DNA of 64,000 nt from Corallium rubrum (taxonomy: Eukaryota; Cnidaria; Anthozoa; Scleralcyonacea; Coralliidae), in the NCBI GenBank assembly GCA_964035015.1, contig OZ036013.1, positions 4,320,001 through 4,384,000 of the forward strand, read 5' to 3'. Shown one piece after another: positions 23,601 through 34,301 of this stretch. The position numbers were made by a program, and so were the translations under genes. Numbering within the stretch: the first letter of the stretch is position 1; every line of letters begins with the position of its first letter. The notes below the pieces were generated by a model. It was not told the origin of the DNA. It searched no databases and saw only the letters and a program-made list of their open reading frames with translations.

Positions 23601-26600
23601 TGAAAAAGGTTGGTGCGCACACCATGGGCACCGTCATCACCAAGCATCGACTTAAGAGTAGCAATCTTAAAAAAGGCACTGTTTGAAAGCTTTACAAGTT
23701 GGTCGGCTAATACTGCGAGGAAGATATTCAATGCGGTAAAGGTGGTGTCGTCTTCAGACGAGTAATGGTTAGCCAGTAACTCTCGGCACCGGGTCGCTGG
23801 CAATGGCTGCACTTTCTTTGGGCCAGTAAAGTGAATGTCGTCGGATTCAAGACGTGCTCGATCGAATACATCAAAATACTGGCAAACTACTTGTACGTTA
23901 CTTGTTATTTCTGAACTGACCAGCAAATCTTCGTAGTTTTGCCACTTCAAATGAACGCGAGTGAAAGACTTGCAAATTACTAAAGATTCTCGAAGCCAGT
24001 CGTTTAGGGTGTTTGCAATTTCGATGTACACATGGGCGGTCAGAAGGTGATAGAGCTGGGTTCCGCATGAAACCATTCCGGTGACGATTAGCTGAAACAG
24101 GAACGTATCTAACCAGAGAGGATCGTCTACTTCACCAATGTCAAGATGGAGACAATGATATTTCTTGAGGTCGAGCTTTTTCAAACGCTGAACGAGCTTA
24201 CTTTGATCAAGTGGGCCACTGATTGAGAAAGTGACAACATTCATATCCTTGTCAACTACTTCACTCTTTATTCTTTCTGTTTTACCAAGTCCAGGCAATG
24301 TAGACGTGATCATTCTTACTTCCGGCCATCCTGACTTGAGGCGTTCGGATAAGGCGAAATCTGACATACCAGCTACGTGATGTGAATACTGCGCAAATTG
24401 CTCCGCTATGTGATGATGGTCGCCACCACAACAAATCAAAGCTAGGCGATAGTTCGCGTTTTCCTTCAAAGACCCAGGACCACGGGAGATGTTCTGTTTC
24501 TCTTTGATAGCATTAACCAATCTAAATTGAACTTCGTTCGTCAGCAGTTCGACGTTGGCAATACAAAACAGACTATCATGCTTCAGGTGTTGCGATTGAG
24601 CAAAACATCTTTGCAATAAAAGAAAGATTTCTTCCCAGGTTGTTTGCGTGCTGCAGAACACAACTTGATAGGGCTCGGGAAAAGCATTTGATGTAGTCTC
24701 ATACAATGTTAGTAAGACATTAGCGGTCAGCTGACTTTTGGCTTCTAAACTGGCAAGAAAAAGTTCTCCTGGCTTGACATTTGCATCAAACGTAGAGGGA
24801 TGAAAAGACGATTGGTCTTGATTACTTTGAATCGGCCGTATAACGGGAGTTGTGTCGGCCAAGATTTCGTCTAAGGCGTTGCCAATTATAGACACCATTG
24901 CAGTAGGATTGTCGCTCGAGTTACCCTGCTTGCTTGTTGGGGAAGCTTTTCGGTACTCTTCTAGTTGTTCTTTCTTAATGGTTGGGTCAACAAAATGAAT
25001 CAACGAAAGAACGTCTTCACAGCTCACCTGGGAACAGTTGGTAAGGAAATCATGAAGGATACACAAGTGGTCTGATCGATAGTAGTTTAGGAAATAGTAT
25101 TGCTCCCGGGCACTTGACAAGATTCCTTCCCACGTTTCCAAATCGTGTTGAAGCTCGTCTTTCGTGTCTTGAAGAGTTTTGGTTCCTCTCATCTGCTTCC
25201 AAAACTTTCTGTACTTTACGTATCCAGACGATTGAAGCTTTGATAGAAGGTTAATGATTTCTGTCAACAGGTTAACTTGTACTATAAAATCAGAAAAGTC
25301 GATTTCTTCGTTCTCGTTCTCCTCCTCAAATAACACTTTTGAGGCACTCTTTTCAGAGTTTGCAATGAGATGTGCTCGACTTCGAAGATCATGGAGTTCC
25401 GATAACGCGTAAGTGGCAGCTAAGCTATTATCCCTTTGATAGCTCATTTGTACTTCAGGAAGCCCATCATCCTTCAGCGCAACAGAGTAAACTCCTTTCT
25501 TTAAACCATTAGCTATGATTTCTTTCGTGATTTCCCCACGGTTTGCGACACTGGTGTATAATCCTTTGAGGCTATTCACATTCGTACTGCACTGGTTGAG
25601 TTTGACTGCCATCCCCTCCTTATTAACTGCGCACGACTTCTTCAGAGCGGCGAAAAACTGTTGTGCATTGCCGCTCTGTTTCCCAATCCTTGATCAAAGG
25701 GGCAAGAAAACCATGAACATCAATAAGGTCTGAAACTAACGACTCTGATACATGCTGATCTGAATATTCTTCAACAGCATCAATGAGAAAACGAATATCT
25801 TCGTCAACGATTTCTCTCAGAAAGGAAACCAACTCCTTCGATTTCCCAAGCTCTTCTACAATACTTTCAGCTTCTTCTCCCACAAAACTAGATACAATGT
25901 CATCAACAGCAAGCATGGACTTTTTCAGAGTATTAAGACTTAAGTCATAGCTATCTTCGTAACTGCTTACGAATGATGTCAGAGTATAGGAGATGCTCTC
26001 CGTTGAATTCAGCAAGCCAAATGTGTCAAGCAAAGTGATTATACGTTTCGCTTGCTTGAGAACATTTGGAAAGTTTACATAACCAGATATGTAATCTTTA
26101 ACATGTGACGTGGAAACAGTCGGGAAATACGCCTGCACCAAGGAAAGTTCTACCTCGAGTTGCTGAATCTTTAGAGTTCCCAATAGGGGTTTCATTGTTT
26201 CTGTTGTGAGTGAACCAGGATAGTAAAAAATTGAATGCCATTTGGTCAGAAATTGGTGTGTTGCCTTGGTTGCTAGGAACGTTGCTAGCCAATAAATGTC
26301 CCTTGCCTTGGGTTCGTCTAGAGTTGGAGGACCTTGAGATTCTTGTAAACAAATCTTTGCCACATTCATGAAAGACACCGATTTCATTAAAGGCTTGAGT
26401 AATTTTGCTGGGCCCAGTAAAGGCTTTAATGGTCCCCAAAAGGCTTCATCTTTAAGCTGAGAAAGTTTCTGAGTACGCCAGCACTTTTCTCGCTTGTTCA
26501 TTTCTTGAACAAGGTCGTTGATTCCATCGACAGTGCAAGTATCCTCTGACACGTTTTTACCACAAGTGATCAATGATCGTAGTAACTCCAATTTCTTATC

Positions 26601-26848
26601 ACATTCCTTCCGCACTTTCAAAAGTTTTGAGATACTTTCCTGGTACATTTCTTTGACTTTTAAAAATTCGCTTTGATTGACAAAGCCAAGGTTTACCGTG
26701 GCACATATGGACGACAAATCCTCTTCATGTTTTGTGATGTCATCGAGAAGCCTTGCTGAGACTTTGCCATCTTTAATACGGGCAGCAAAGGCTTGCCATT
26801 TTTTTCGCCCAGCGTGAAAATTCGAGTTCTTTCGTATCTTTTCGTCAC
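14666..26848 (-). CDS. RNF213-like gene 1, giant exon 4 (12.2 kb)
   Basis: Acceptor TTCCGTAG|GTGACG at the 5' end and donor GAGAAG|GTAACA at the 3' end, both at the same protein positions as in gene 2. It codes for the stalk end, the whole AAA core, the E3-shell region and the C-terminal domain without an intron. Length is 2 bases + 4,060 codons + 1 surplus base. The surplus base lies just after LIKDWE, where gene 2 reads on through KNFLATLK and gene 1 resumes in the next frame with FFAALKK before MAVKLNQC. Without correction the upstream frame stops at 25,623. Confidence 0.88.
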
Positions 26849-29800
26849 CTACGGAATATTATAGCTATAAATTAACATACAAATTTAATTAGATTTAAAA
26901 TGGGGGGACTTGCGTGCAACTGCTATTTTTTTTCATAGCGTTTATTATCAAACGAAAACAAAACAAATTTGCCAAATCAAAACTCAACGGCGCCTTGAGT
27001 AAAGTAGGGGACTAAATTCGATCTGGCGACTCTTAGTTTTCCTAAGTACTTATACAGTCGAGTACCAAACTAAAATCTTGAAGTAAACTATGCACGGAAC
27101 CAATGCACGCATACATGCATGCAAATTAGTATAATACTACAAGCACGTTACTGTATCCAAAACCTGCAATATGTCTCGCTAGTATCTGCCATATGTTAAC
27201 AATTTTACCTAAACAGCTAACAGTAATATACATCGACAAATACATGCAGTAAACACCCGCTATTCATTAGAAGCTACATTTTACCTAACCAATGTGACTT
27301 ACATGTAGGCTTCTAAATAAAAAAGAATATTTTGCAGTACCAAGCAAAACTAAATTGCGAAGATATATGCGTAATTCCAGTAATTTGTACTAACTCTGGT
27401 TTTTTTGCCAATTATTCAAAAATACATGTACCTAAAATCATTATTTAAAAAAACTGAAACCAGACTTTACATTGTCCTTGTTTGAAATTTTGCTACCATA
27501 AAATTCAACTGATTTTTTTGAAATAAGAACTTTTATAACATAGGTGTAATATAACGGCGTTTCAGATTGGCTATTGTGCGTGCTCTATAATACTCAAAGG
27601 AGCACGGTAATTTCAAATGTATTGAGAAACTCATTTTTAATCCGCGAAATATATATTGTTTTCCGTTGTTTTGTGTCTAATTCTCTGTTATAAAAGAAAT
27701 GGCTCATGGTTTGGTGTGCATTGAGTTATGGATGCACTTGGGAACTCTCACGCTTTTTTCGTGCTCTCTGAACTTCCCGCGTGCATCCATAACTCGATGG
27801 AGCACGCCAAACCTGAACTATTTCTTAAATATCGAATATCAGGCAAAAAAGTTCTCATTTAGGGAGACACAAAATTCCAAATTTTGGTCTAAGGTTCATA
27901 TATTTTGACGGATTTAAACATTCAAAAATATATATTATGTACTTCGTGTTTGCATCATTAGATTTATTTTGATTTTTGAAAATATAAAAACATCACTCGT
28001 ACCTTTAAACCCACTAAAGTAATTGTCTTTTTTTATAAGAAAACAATGGCGTGCCTCTAATTTAACCTCTCCCACGCCGGCTTTCTTCCACGCTCACTAG
28101 CGCAAGATCAGAGGTTTTGGAGTTTGACAAAGAAACCTTGCATGTCCAATAAGGAAGCGAATACAATCTTCAATATTTTTTTAAAAAAAATAAACATAAA
28201 TATTTATTGGCTGTCGTACATTTATAAGTGATAAAAAAATTACAGAAGATAAAAGAATAAACAGTAAGACACTTTGTGATACTATAGATACTGCATATAT
28301 TTACTAGGTAGTTACTAAAGTTCAAGAAATAAAGAAATTGTCTAAAGCATACCCTTGGCGCTTAGCAAGATTGTCCATACGTCAGACCAGTCTAACATTT
28401 CTTTGTAATCATCTTCTTCGTCATTGCCCCCAGATGCAGGAATTTTCATTAGCTCCAACGTACACAGAAGCAATTCTAGACCAAGTCTACAATTAGAACA
28501 AGAAAATGGTGTCTCAAGTCTGTGTTGCAGTATAGTTTAGGCAATCTTGAATCGTAAGAAACTACCGGTGTTAGTATTCTTATTTATAACAGTATACATG
28601 CATGTATAGTATATTGTAGCACAAATTTATCTCATTTGTAATTTACTTGCACCTACTAACTTCAACTTACTGAATCTTACCTTGAAAAAATTGGTCCAGT
28701 TGATACAGGTACTTTAGAGTGGGAACTAATTGCCAGCTTCCTTTGACACCTATTCAATTTAGCGACATTATTCAATTGAGTTATAGCCTTCCGTAAGATC
28801 CGAGGCCTTCCACCAAGAGTGTATTTGACAAAGGCTATGTAGCAATCTTGAATGACTTCGTCGTAACTTTCAATTCTTATGTAAGATTTAAGGATGGTTA
28901 TAGGATCTAATTCTCCAAGAATTTTTTCTTCGACCCTTTCACAAACTCTCTCGACAAAAGTTTGATTATAGCCAATATTAGCATGGGCCATTAGCTCATT
29001 CACACATTCGTAAACATCTGCAGTTAGTTGCATATTGTTTTTGCCATCCACTTGCTTTGTGTGCAACTTGCTGACAATCCACTCAAAGCAAATTTCAACT
29101 TTTTCCACGAGAGTGAGATTCCACCAGTTCGCTTCAAAGTTCGTATCATCTATGATCGTAAGCAAGAGGTTGTGAACAGGAGGCAATTTCGAGCTGCATA
29201 GTGCTGCAAGAACTTCTTTAACAAACTCCGATGGTAAGCAGACGATTAACTTCCCAAATGCTTCAAGGTGCTCCTTTTTTGGCCCTTTGGTTTGGTTTAG
29301 AAAATCTAACAGTGTCTTTCGAACTGTTCCAGTCATTTTGTTACATGTACGTAGTTTGGTGGGCATCTTCATCAAATCGAGTAGCTTCTCGCCCTGACTA
29401 ACGCTTTTGCCACTTAGTTGATGGGTGCTCGCTGATAGATTCTGATAGTATTCGATAAAGAAATCATCTTTCTGTAATCCTGACTGAGTGAAGTAATCCC
29501 CAAGGTCTGGGCTTTCATACAAACCACGGACAGCCTCTTGATTGGGTGCAACTTTAAGCACCCCAACTAGCAGTCGAAGGTGTAATTTCTGGGTTTCATC
29601 ATCACTTTCTCTGGCGAGGAATGGTAACAGATAACTTACCAGTCTTCGGTATTCCTTGGCGTCACATTTCTGCAAAACCATGTTTTCTACAGCAAACGGC
29701 GCCCCAAGGTATGAGCAAAAATGTGCTGCAAGTGTGAGCCAGTTGGGGTTGCTGCTAGCAGAAACTAACCGCGGAGCAATTTCTTCCAAAATTTTCAGGC

Positions 29801-31807
29801 TCGATGAAGGCAGTAGTTGAAGCTTTGCGCAGCTGTGGAAGGCTTGTAAAAGACGATCTACGTTCGACTTTGTTGTAAAATCAGAAGCGAACAAGACACA
29901 TTGAGGATTGTTTTTAGAAAGATGCCCCAATACGACAGACAGATACAAGCGTTGAAAATCAGTACAGGAAGGATCGGCAACTCTTTCTAAGATGTATTTC
30001 ACACTTTCACTTACTAGGACTGGATGGCATCTAAAGTACATTGCCTCTATTTGCATAAGAATACTTTTAATAGTGTCATGACTGACCAAGTCGATCAACC
30101 ATTGCATGTAGAAGATGGATGACTTAGGAAGAGTATCATATGCGTAATTTAAGTCGCTGTTAGAGTGAAATGTGTCAAACTGTGCTTGAGAGCTTATATG
30201 TCTTATACTAGATTCAGTCTCATCAATTGGCTCCTTGCTGAAGAGCTTACCAAGAAAAGGTACATCACTCAATTTGTTCCCCTTGGTGAAAATACGATAG
30301 TGATAAGATACTTGTTTAGGGTCAATATCAAAGTCGAAAGTTGTTTGCCAGAGGTTGCTGTCGCCCATTCGCCCACCAAGAGTTAGTGCTACTGGTTCCT
30401 TGTGGTGGCTAAAAATAACCTGAGCTTCATCTACATTGTGACCCTGAACGTATAAATTGAAGCGTACCTATAAATAGAAATAGAAATAGAAATAGAAAAC
30501 GCAAACTATACTGCAGTATGTAACACATGTACATGGTTCCTGATTTTGCATTACTCAACTCATACAGTAAACAGTTATGTATAATGTTATTTACAATAAT
30601 ATACATGCACAGTTCCGCTGCTCACATTGTGTCTATTATCGTGACATACGCATTTTAGAATAGAATAGTTTTAACAGAACCAGAACCAGAACCGGAACCG
30701 GAACCGGAATGGAATGGAATAGAATAGAATAGAATAGAATAGAATAGAATAGAATAGAATAGAATAGAATAGAATAGAATAATTTATTTAACCACGTTTC
30801 GCCTATGAGCTATTAAAGCTTGTTCAAAATACGATTGTGAGAATTACATTACATTTTGTGATTGGTCAATTTAGTTAAAGGAAGGCTTGTCATTGGCTTA
30901 GCGCCAGAGGTTTGTATTAGCGAATAGTAACTCCTGCGATAGCCAATGAAATTCAAGGATTTGTAATAGAAACTTGTAAATTTATACTAAAGAGTTATAG
31001 AAACACTAGTGGAAGTTTGGGAGAACGAGAAATTACAGTCAGTGGGAGCATGAGCCTGCAGGGTGAGTGTTTCCACACTATTTCAAGTTCTTCCAAACTT
31101 CCACAAAAAACAAAACAAAAAAAAACCAACAAAAAAACACAATAATACATGTACTGGTATTAGGGAATCTGTTTGCATGTGAAGTTAATAGATGTAAGGA
31201 AAATATCAGGTGATATTTGTAGTTGTGTGGGTGTTGATAAACTTCGCAATAATATACAATTCAAATTGTATCACAACTATTGCAATTGTAGTATTTTCAA
31301 TTATCGTAATACAGTACTTATTGCAATGGTCAAAATTACCTCAAAGGCCACCCACCCTAGCTATACATTAAGTGTAATGAAATTGTAGTATGTGATGTAG
31401 CAGGATATAATACGATGTACGGTACATGCAATGCATACAGTAGTATACAGTATTGTATATTTAGTTATATTGTCTACTATTTACATAGTAAATAGTAGAC
31501 TATAACTAAATATACAATATTAATTTATATCTACTGTATAAATAAACATTCAAACAAAAATATTAACAAATCAATATGCAAAAGCCTTGCTCACAGTAAC
31601 TCTGCATGTTCCATAATTGCAGCGTACCTTGACTTTCTGTGGAGACTGTCTTGTTTGTAAACTTGGATCATGGTTAAAATGTTCATCACTTTTTTCAGTT
31701 GGTACTGGTTTGGTGGAGGATTGTTCTTGAACTGAGAACTGTGGGTTATCCGCATAATCATCATGCTCTAATGGATGGCGTTCTCCAGTTTCTTTACGTG
31801 AAGCCAT
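14666..31807 (-). CDS. RNF213-like (mysterin) giant AAA+ protein 1, RING-less
   Basis: Exons in coding order: 31807-31628, 30467-28681, 28486-28353, 26848-14666, plus a possible tiny last exon 14596-14579. Phases agree at every junction and give about 4,761 residues (human RNF213 has about 5,200). Order of parts: low-complexity start (1-60), beta-rich segment then helical stalk (61 to about 1900), AAA core with Walker A GETGCGKT at 1951-1958 and Walker B DE at 2009-2010, second site GKPGCSKS at 2288-2295 with DE at 2361-2362, an acidic insert (about 3306-3500), a Cys4 ribbon (C4047, C4049, C4064, C4067) at the RZ-finger position, and the helical C-terminal domain. RNF213 family members are cytoplasmic ATPase-driven ubiquitin ligases active in defence and lipid-droplet biology. 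No RING motif is present. One extra base between about 25,658 and 25,688 breaks the frame; otherwise 12 kb stays open. Confidence 0.88.
18648..18974 (-). repeat. Internal tandem duplication in the acidic insert
   Basis: Two units (18648-18806 and 18807-18974, 159 and 168 bp) encode repeats of the pattern DSEDESKEF-EPK-RDD-P-EL, then NALQE-KLPAEDD. The region is highly acidic and probably disordered. Gene 2 has only a short unrepeated equivalent near 52.9 kb. Confidence 0.85.
25658..25688 (-). other. Frame disruption in RNF213-like gene 1
   Basis: Gene 2 has 30 bases between the conserved ATCAAG and the TTT-TT(C/G) block; gene 1 has 31. The +1 explains why the coding frame changes here. Either a real inactivating mutation, an allele, or a sequencing error. 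Confidence 0.8.
26849..28352 (-). other. RNF213-like gene 1 intron 3
   Basis: 1.5 kb, AT-rich, non-coding. Holds the foldback at 27,695-27,825; nothing else seen. Confidence 0.8.
27695..27825. mobile_element. Foldback element inside an RNF213-like intron
   Basis: Arms AGAAATGGCTCATGGTTTGG onward and the inverted copy ending CCTGAACTATTTCTT, sharing GAGTTATGGATGCA. About 131 bp, imperfect palindrome, non-coding. Confidence 0.65.
28353..28486 (-). CDS. RNF213-like gene 1, exon 3 (134 bp)
   Basis: Acceptor AATTGTAG|ACTTGG, donor AAGG|GTATGC. One base completes Arg, then 44 codons (LGLELLLCTLELMKIP, an acidic GGNDEEDDYKEML turn, DWSDVWTILLSAK), then one base of a Gly codon finished by exon 4. 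Both phases match their neighbours. Confidence 0.85.
28681..30467 (-). CDS. RNF213-like gene 1, exon 2 (N-terminal stalk)
   Basis: Acceptor TTTATAG|GTACGC directly after a stop in frame, donor TCAAG|GTAAGA; 595 codons plus two bases. Begins VRFNLYVQGHNV and runs through LGGRMGDSNLWQTTF and VSYHYRIFTKG, an alternating beta pattern with Trp/Tyr that recalls starch-binding (CBM20-type) folds; this is a low-confidence guess. After about residue 180 it becomes helical-repeat sequence, as expected of the RNF213 N-terminal arm. Confidence 0.82.
30469..30502. repeat. (TAGAAA)n hexanucleotide next to a splice acceptor
   Basis: Read on the coding strand it is (TTTCTA)n ending in TTTATAG|GTACGC, so the microsatellite itself serves as the pyrimidine-rich tract of intron 1. 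Confidence 0.85.
30672..30781. repeat. (GGAAC)n and (AGAAT)n pentanucleotide microsatellite
   Basis: A run of GGAACC-type units grades into about 13 AGAAT units. Non-coding. Confidence 0.95.
31000..31104. repeat. Short foldback repeat
   Basis: GTGGAAGTTTGGGAGAAC at 31,009 is inverted as GTTCTTCCAAACTTCCAC at 31,087; a second pair GAAACACT / AGTGTTTC lies around it. Possibly a MITE remnant. Confidence 0.5.
31451..31520. repeat. 70 bp near-perfect palindrome
   Basis: TATTGTATATTTAGTTATA ... TCTACTATTTAC / GTAAATAGTAGA ... TATAACTAAATATACAATA with a 2 bp centre. AT-rich cruciform-prone sequence in intron 1. Confidence 0.8.
31628..31807 (-). CDS. RNF213-like gene 1, first coding exon
   Basis: ATG at 31807, 60 codons, polar and acidic (starts MASRKETGERHPL), ends GTCAAG|GTACGC in phase 0, which fits the next exon. 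An in-frame ATG 57 bases further out exists (31,864-31,862), so the N-terminus could be slightly longer, or this could be preceded by an untranslated exon. Confidence 0.65.
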
Positions 31808-32176
31808 GACTGATATATATACCTGACAAGTTAATATATCAAATATGTGATGTGTGCCTGTCATGTTCACATAGCTTCAGACTGTGTAATAGTGCCTATT
31901 TTTCTAAAGATAGTGTTTAATCTTATAGAGACACGGAATCTAAATGATGTACACAGTTAAAAACAGTACAGCATTGATCAAGCCATTCATTGAATGAGGT
32001 TGAGTTAATAGTTATGTAATATATACAGTATATAGTTTATGTGTACCGAATTTCATTCACCTGAGGAGAAAATTTCTAAATTTCATTCACGTCTTTCATA
32101 TTTGGGCTAATTGCCTTCTCTTCTTGAATGACATTTTGTATGAATTAATGTATATAAAAGAAAACATGCATAAATC

Positions 32177-33156
32177 TTAAACACGGAGCGACTGCATAAG
32201 TACTGGCTGAGGTACTCAGCCAATCCTACCCAAACGCATCTGATTGGTCCACACAGCTAAAATTACTTCCGGCCTTACCGAGGAACTTCGGCTAAGACTG
32301 AAGAGTGGAGCTTTTGTGAGACTTGTTTACTGTTTTTAAATTAAACTTGCCACTTCCCAAACGTCGAATTTGTCTTTTCAAGTGTAACACATCATTTTGA
32401 GTAGAAAGACGGAAAAATTACGCTTCCAATACGTCGAAACAAAACTAAGGTGAGGAAAAACCGTACGAAAAAGACCAAGCGTCTCACCATTTTTCTTGTT
32501 GAATGCAGATGATGTCTGTATTCTTTGCTTATTCATTCATATCTTCCGTCCTTGTAATTATAAGACCCTTTTATATACACCAAGAATGTTGATAATGAAT
32601 ATCTCCATGTAGATGTCTGATCATCTCACTTTTCAACGACGACAACTTTGTTTTTGCACGACCGACAGTACATGTTGTCTGGAAAGCCAGACAAATGACT
32701 ACTAAAAAGTTCTCAATTTGTGATATATTGACTTGCAAAGTTAATATAATAAACTATTTATTGTCTTCGTTTAAATGGTCTGTTTTAGTTAAATACCAAA
32801 GTATTGTCTTTTATGTGGAACTCTATTTTAAAAAACGGCAAAAGACAAAGCAGCTATACGTGACCTTCAAACATCGTTTGAAAGCAAGGTCATAATATAA
32901 GCTTATATATTTTACAAATTCATTGACCAAACAAATTTAATCACTTCAGAATTGTTTTTATCTAAGACTCTTATGCTTCTCTTTACAATTTACATGGGTA
33001 ATTGAAAGGTAAAAAGGTTATAAATAGAAGATAATTCTCAAAACTTCACCAGCTCGCTGACTCGTTGTTGACTTGACTGTTGACATTTCAAACTGTCAGT
33101 GCGTAGCCGGCGGGGGGGGGGGGGGGCTCCCTTTTATACGCTCGCTCCGTGTTTAA
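32177..33156. mobile_element. TIR element with TTAAACACGGAGCGA ends, copy 1 (980 bp)
   Basis: Ends TTAAACACGGAGCGA and inverted TCGCTCCGTGTTTAA. The element at 41,029-41,511 has identical ends and related subterminal sequence, so this is a family. No transposase. Confidence 0.78.
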
Positions 33157-33571
33157 GTTAATTGCTGCGAGCCGTAAGGCGAGCAGCTCACTAATCTTGA
33201 CGAGGTCTGGGCCGAGTTTATATGCGTTCACAAACTCGATTCTTCGGATTTCGTGGGCGATGATCTTCGGTATACGCAATGTCTACCGATCAGCGGCAGG
33301 CATTATTAAATTGTGCGCTACGATACACCACGTTGTCTTTCTTCCTCGAGGACGTTTCTTGGCAAGTTTGCATTGCTTGGCGCTGGAATATATTGATTTT
33401 TTAAAGAGAAGTGTATTTTCCTACTATACTATTATTTCAAACGCAACTCTATTTGTTACAAAAGGCTTAGCGACATTTCGAGGGGCAGACAGTGTATTTA
33501 TACGAGTCTTTGTTCATTAATTTTTATATGACATTCCACACCATTGTGCCAGATGATTTCACTTAACATTT

Positions 33572-33750
33572 TAAGCATGCGACGTTATTGTCAACACTCA
33601 CGTCACGCGTCCAAAATTGAGTGCAAATCAACAACCTAAAACTGCATAGATTGCCGTTCTTCACTTCAAGCAAGAGTGCTGACGCCATCACTCGATTTGG
33701 CTCGATTTTATACGCGTGACGTCCATGTTGAGGAAAACGTCGCATGCTTA
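33572..33750. mobile_element. Foldback element, about 180 bp
   Basis: Ends TAAGCATGCGACG and CGTCGCATGCTTA; internal inverted CACGTCACGCGT / ACGCGTGACGT. Non-coding. Confidence 0.7.
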
Positions 33751-34081
33751 GTTAAGCTCTTTAATTGAAAATGCTTCGGACGATAACAATTGGTATTTTA
33801 CTACTAAATAGTAAATGGTAGCAACTCGCAGCACTTCACTTTTGATAAAAACTTCTAGTAATAATTATGTAGTTTAGTGCATACTCTACGGTAAATACAG
33901 TAACTTCTTAAATTGATTTAACTGATATTTTGCAACAGTTTTGGTAAATTATAATATATTATTAATGACACAGATTTGATGATTTGATCACATTTGAATA
34001 TAAAGCATCTACATGAAATGGTAAAGTAATGTATCAGCATCTCATTTAATATTTTCTTGTTATTAAAATTTATGGCTTTTT

Positions 34082-34301
34082 CCAATCTCGTTCCCAGAGC
34101 CCATGTTCCCCACCCGGGAAAGAAAGACTCTGGGATAATCCATTTCACATCGATATTTCATTGGCTGATGAACACAGTGAACTCTATATAACTCTTCTTC
34201 CGGATAACAAGAATCTTGTGATGGTGTGAACGGACTATCCCAGAGCCTCTTGTTTCCTGCCCACTGGGTAAGGGGAGCATGGGCCCTGGGAACGAGATTG
34301 G
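34082..34301. mobile_element. 220 bp foldback element with 7 bp target duplication
   Basis: Ends CCAATCTCGTTCCCAGAGCC and inverted GGCCCTGGGAACGAGATTGG. GCTTTTT flanks both sides (34,075-34,081 and 34,302-34,308). Confidence 0.75.

Larger units (their letters stand above)
30468..31627 (-). other. RNF213-like gene 1 intron 1
   Basis: 1.16 kb. Contains two microsatellites at the acceptor side, a foldback at 31,000-31,104 and a palindrome at 31,451-31,520. No coding signal. Confidence 0.75.

Noticed and set aside
33340..33365. GAAACGTC on the minus strand as another hammerhead
   Set aside because: No CUGANGA box at a workable distance.
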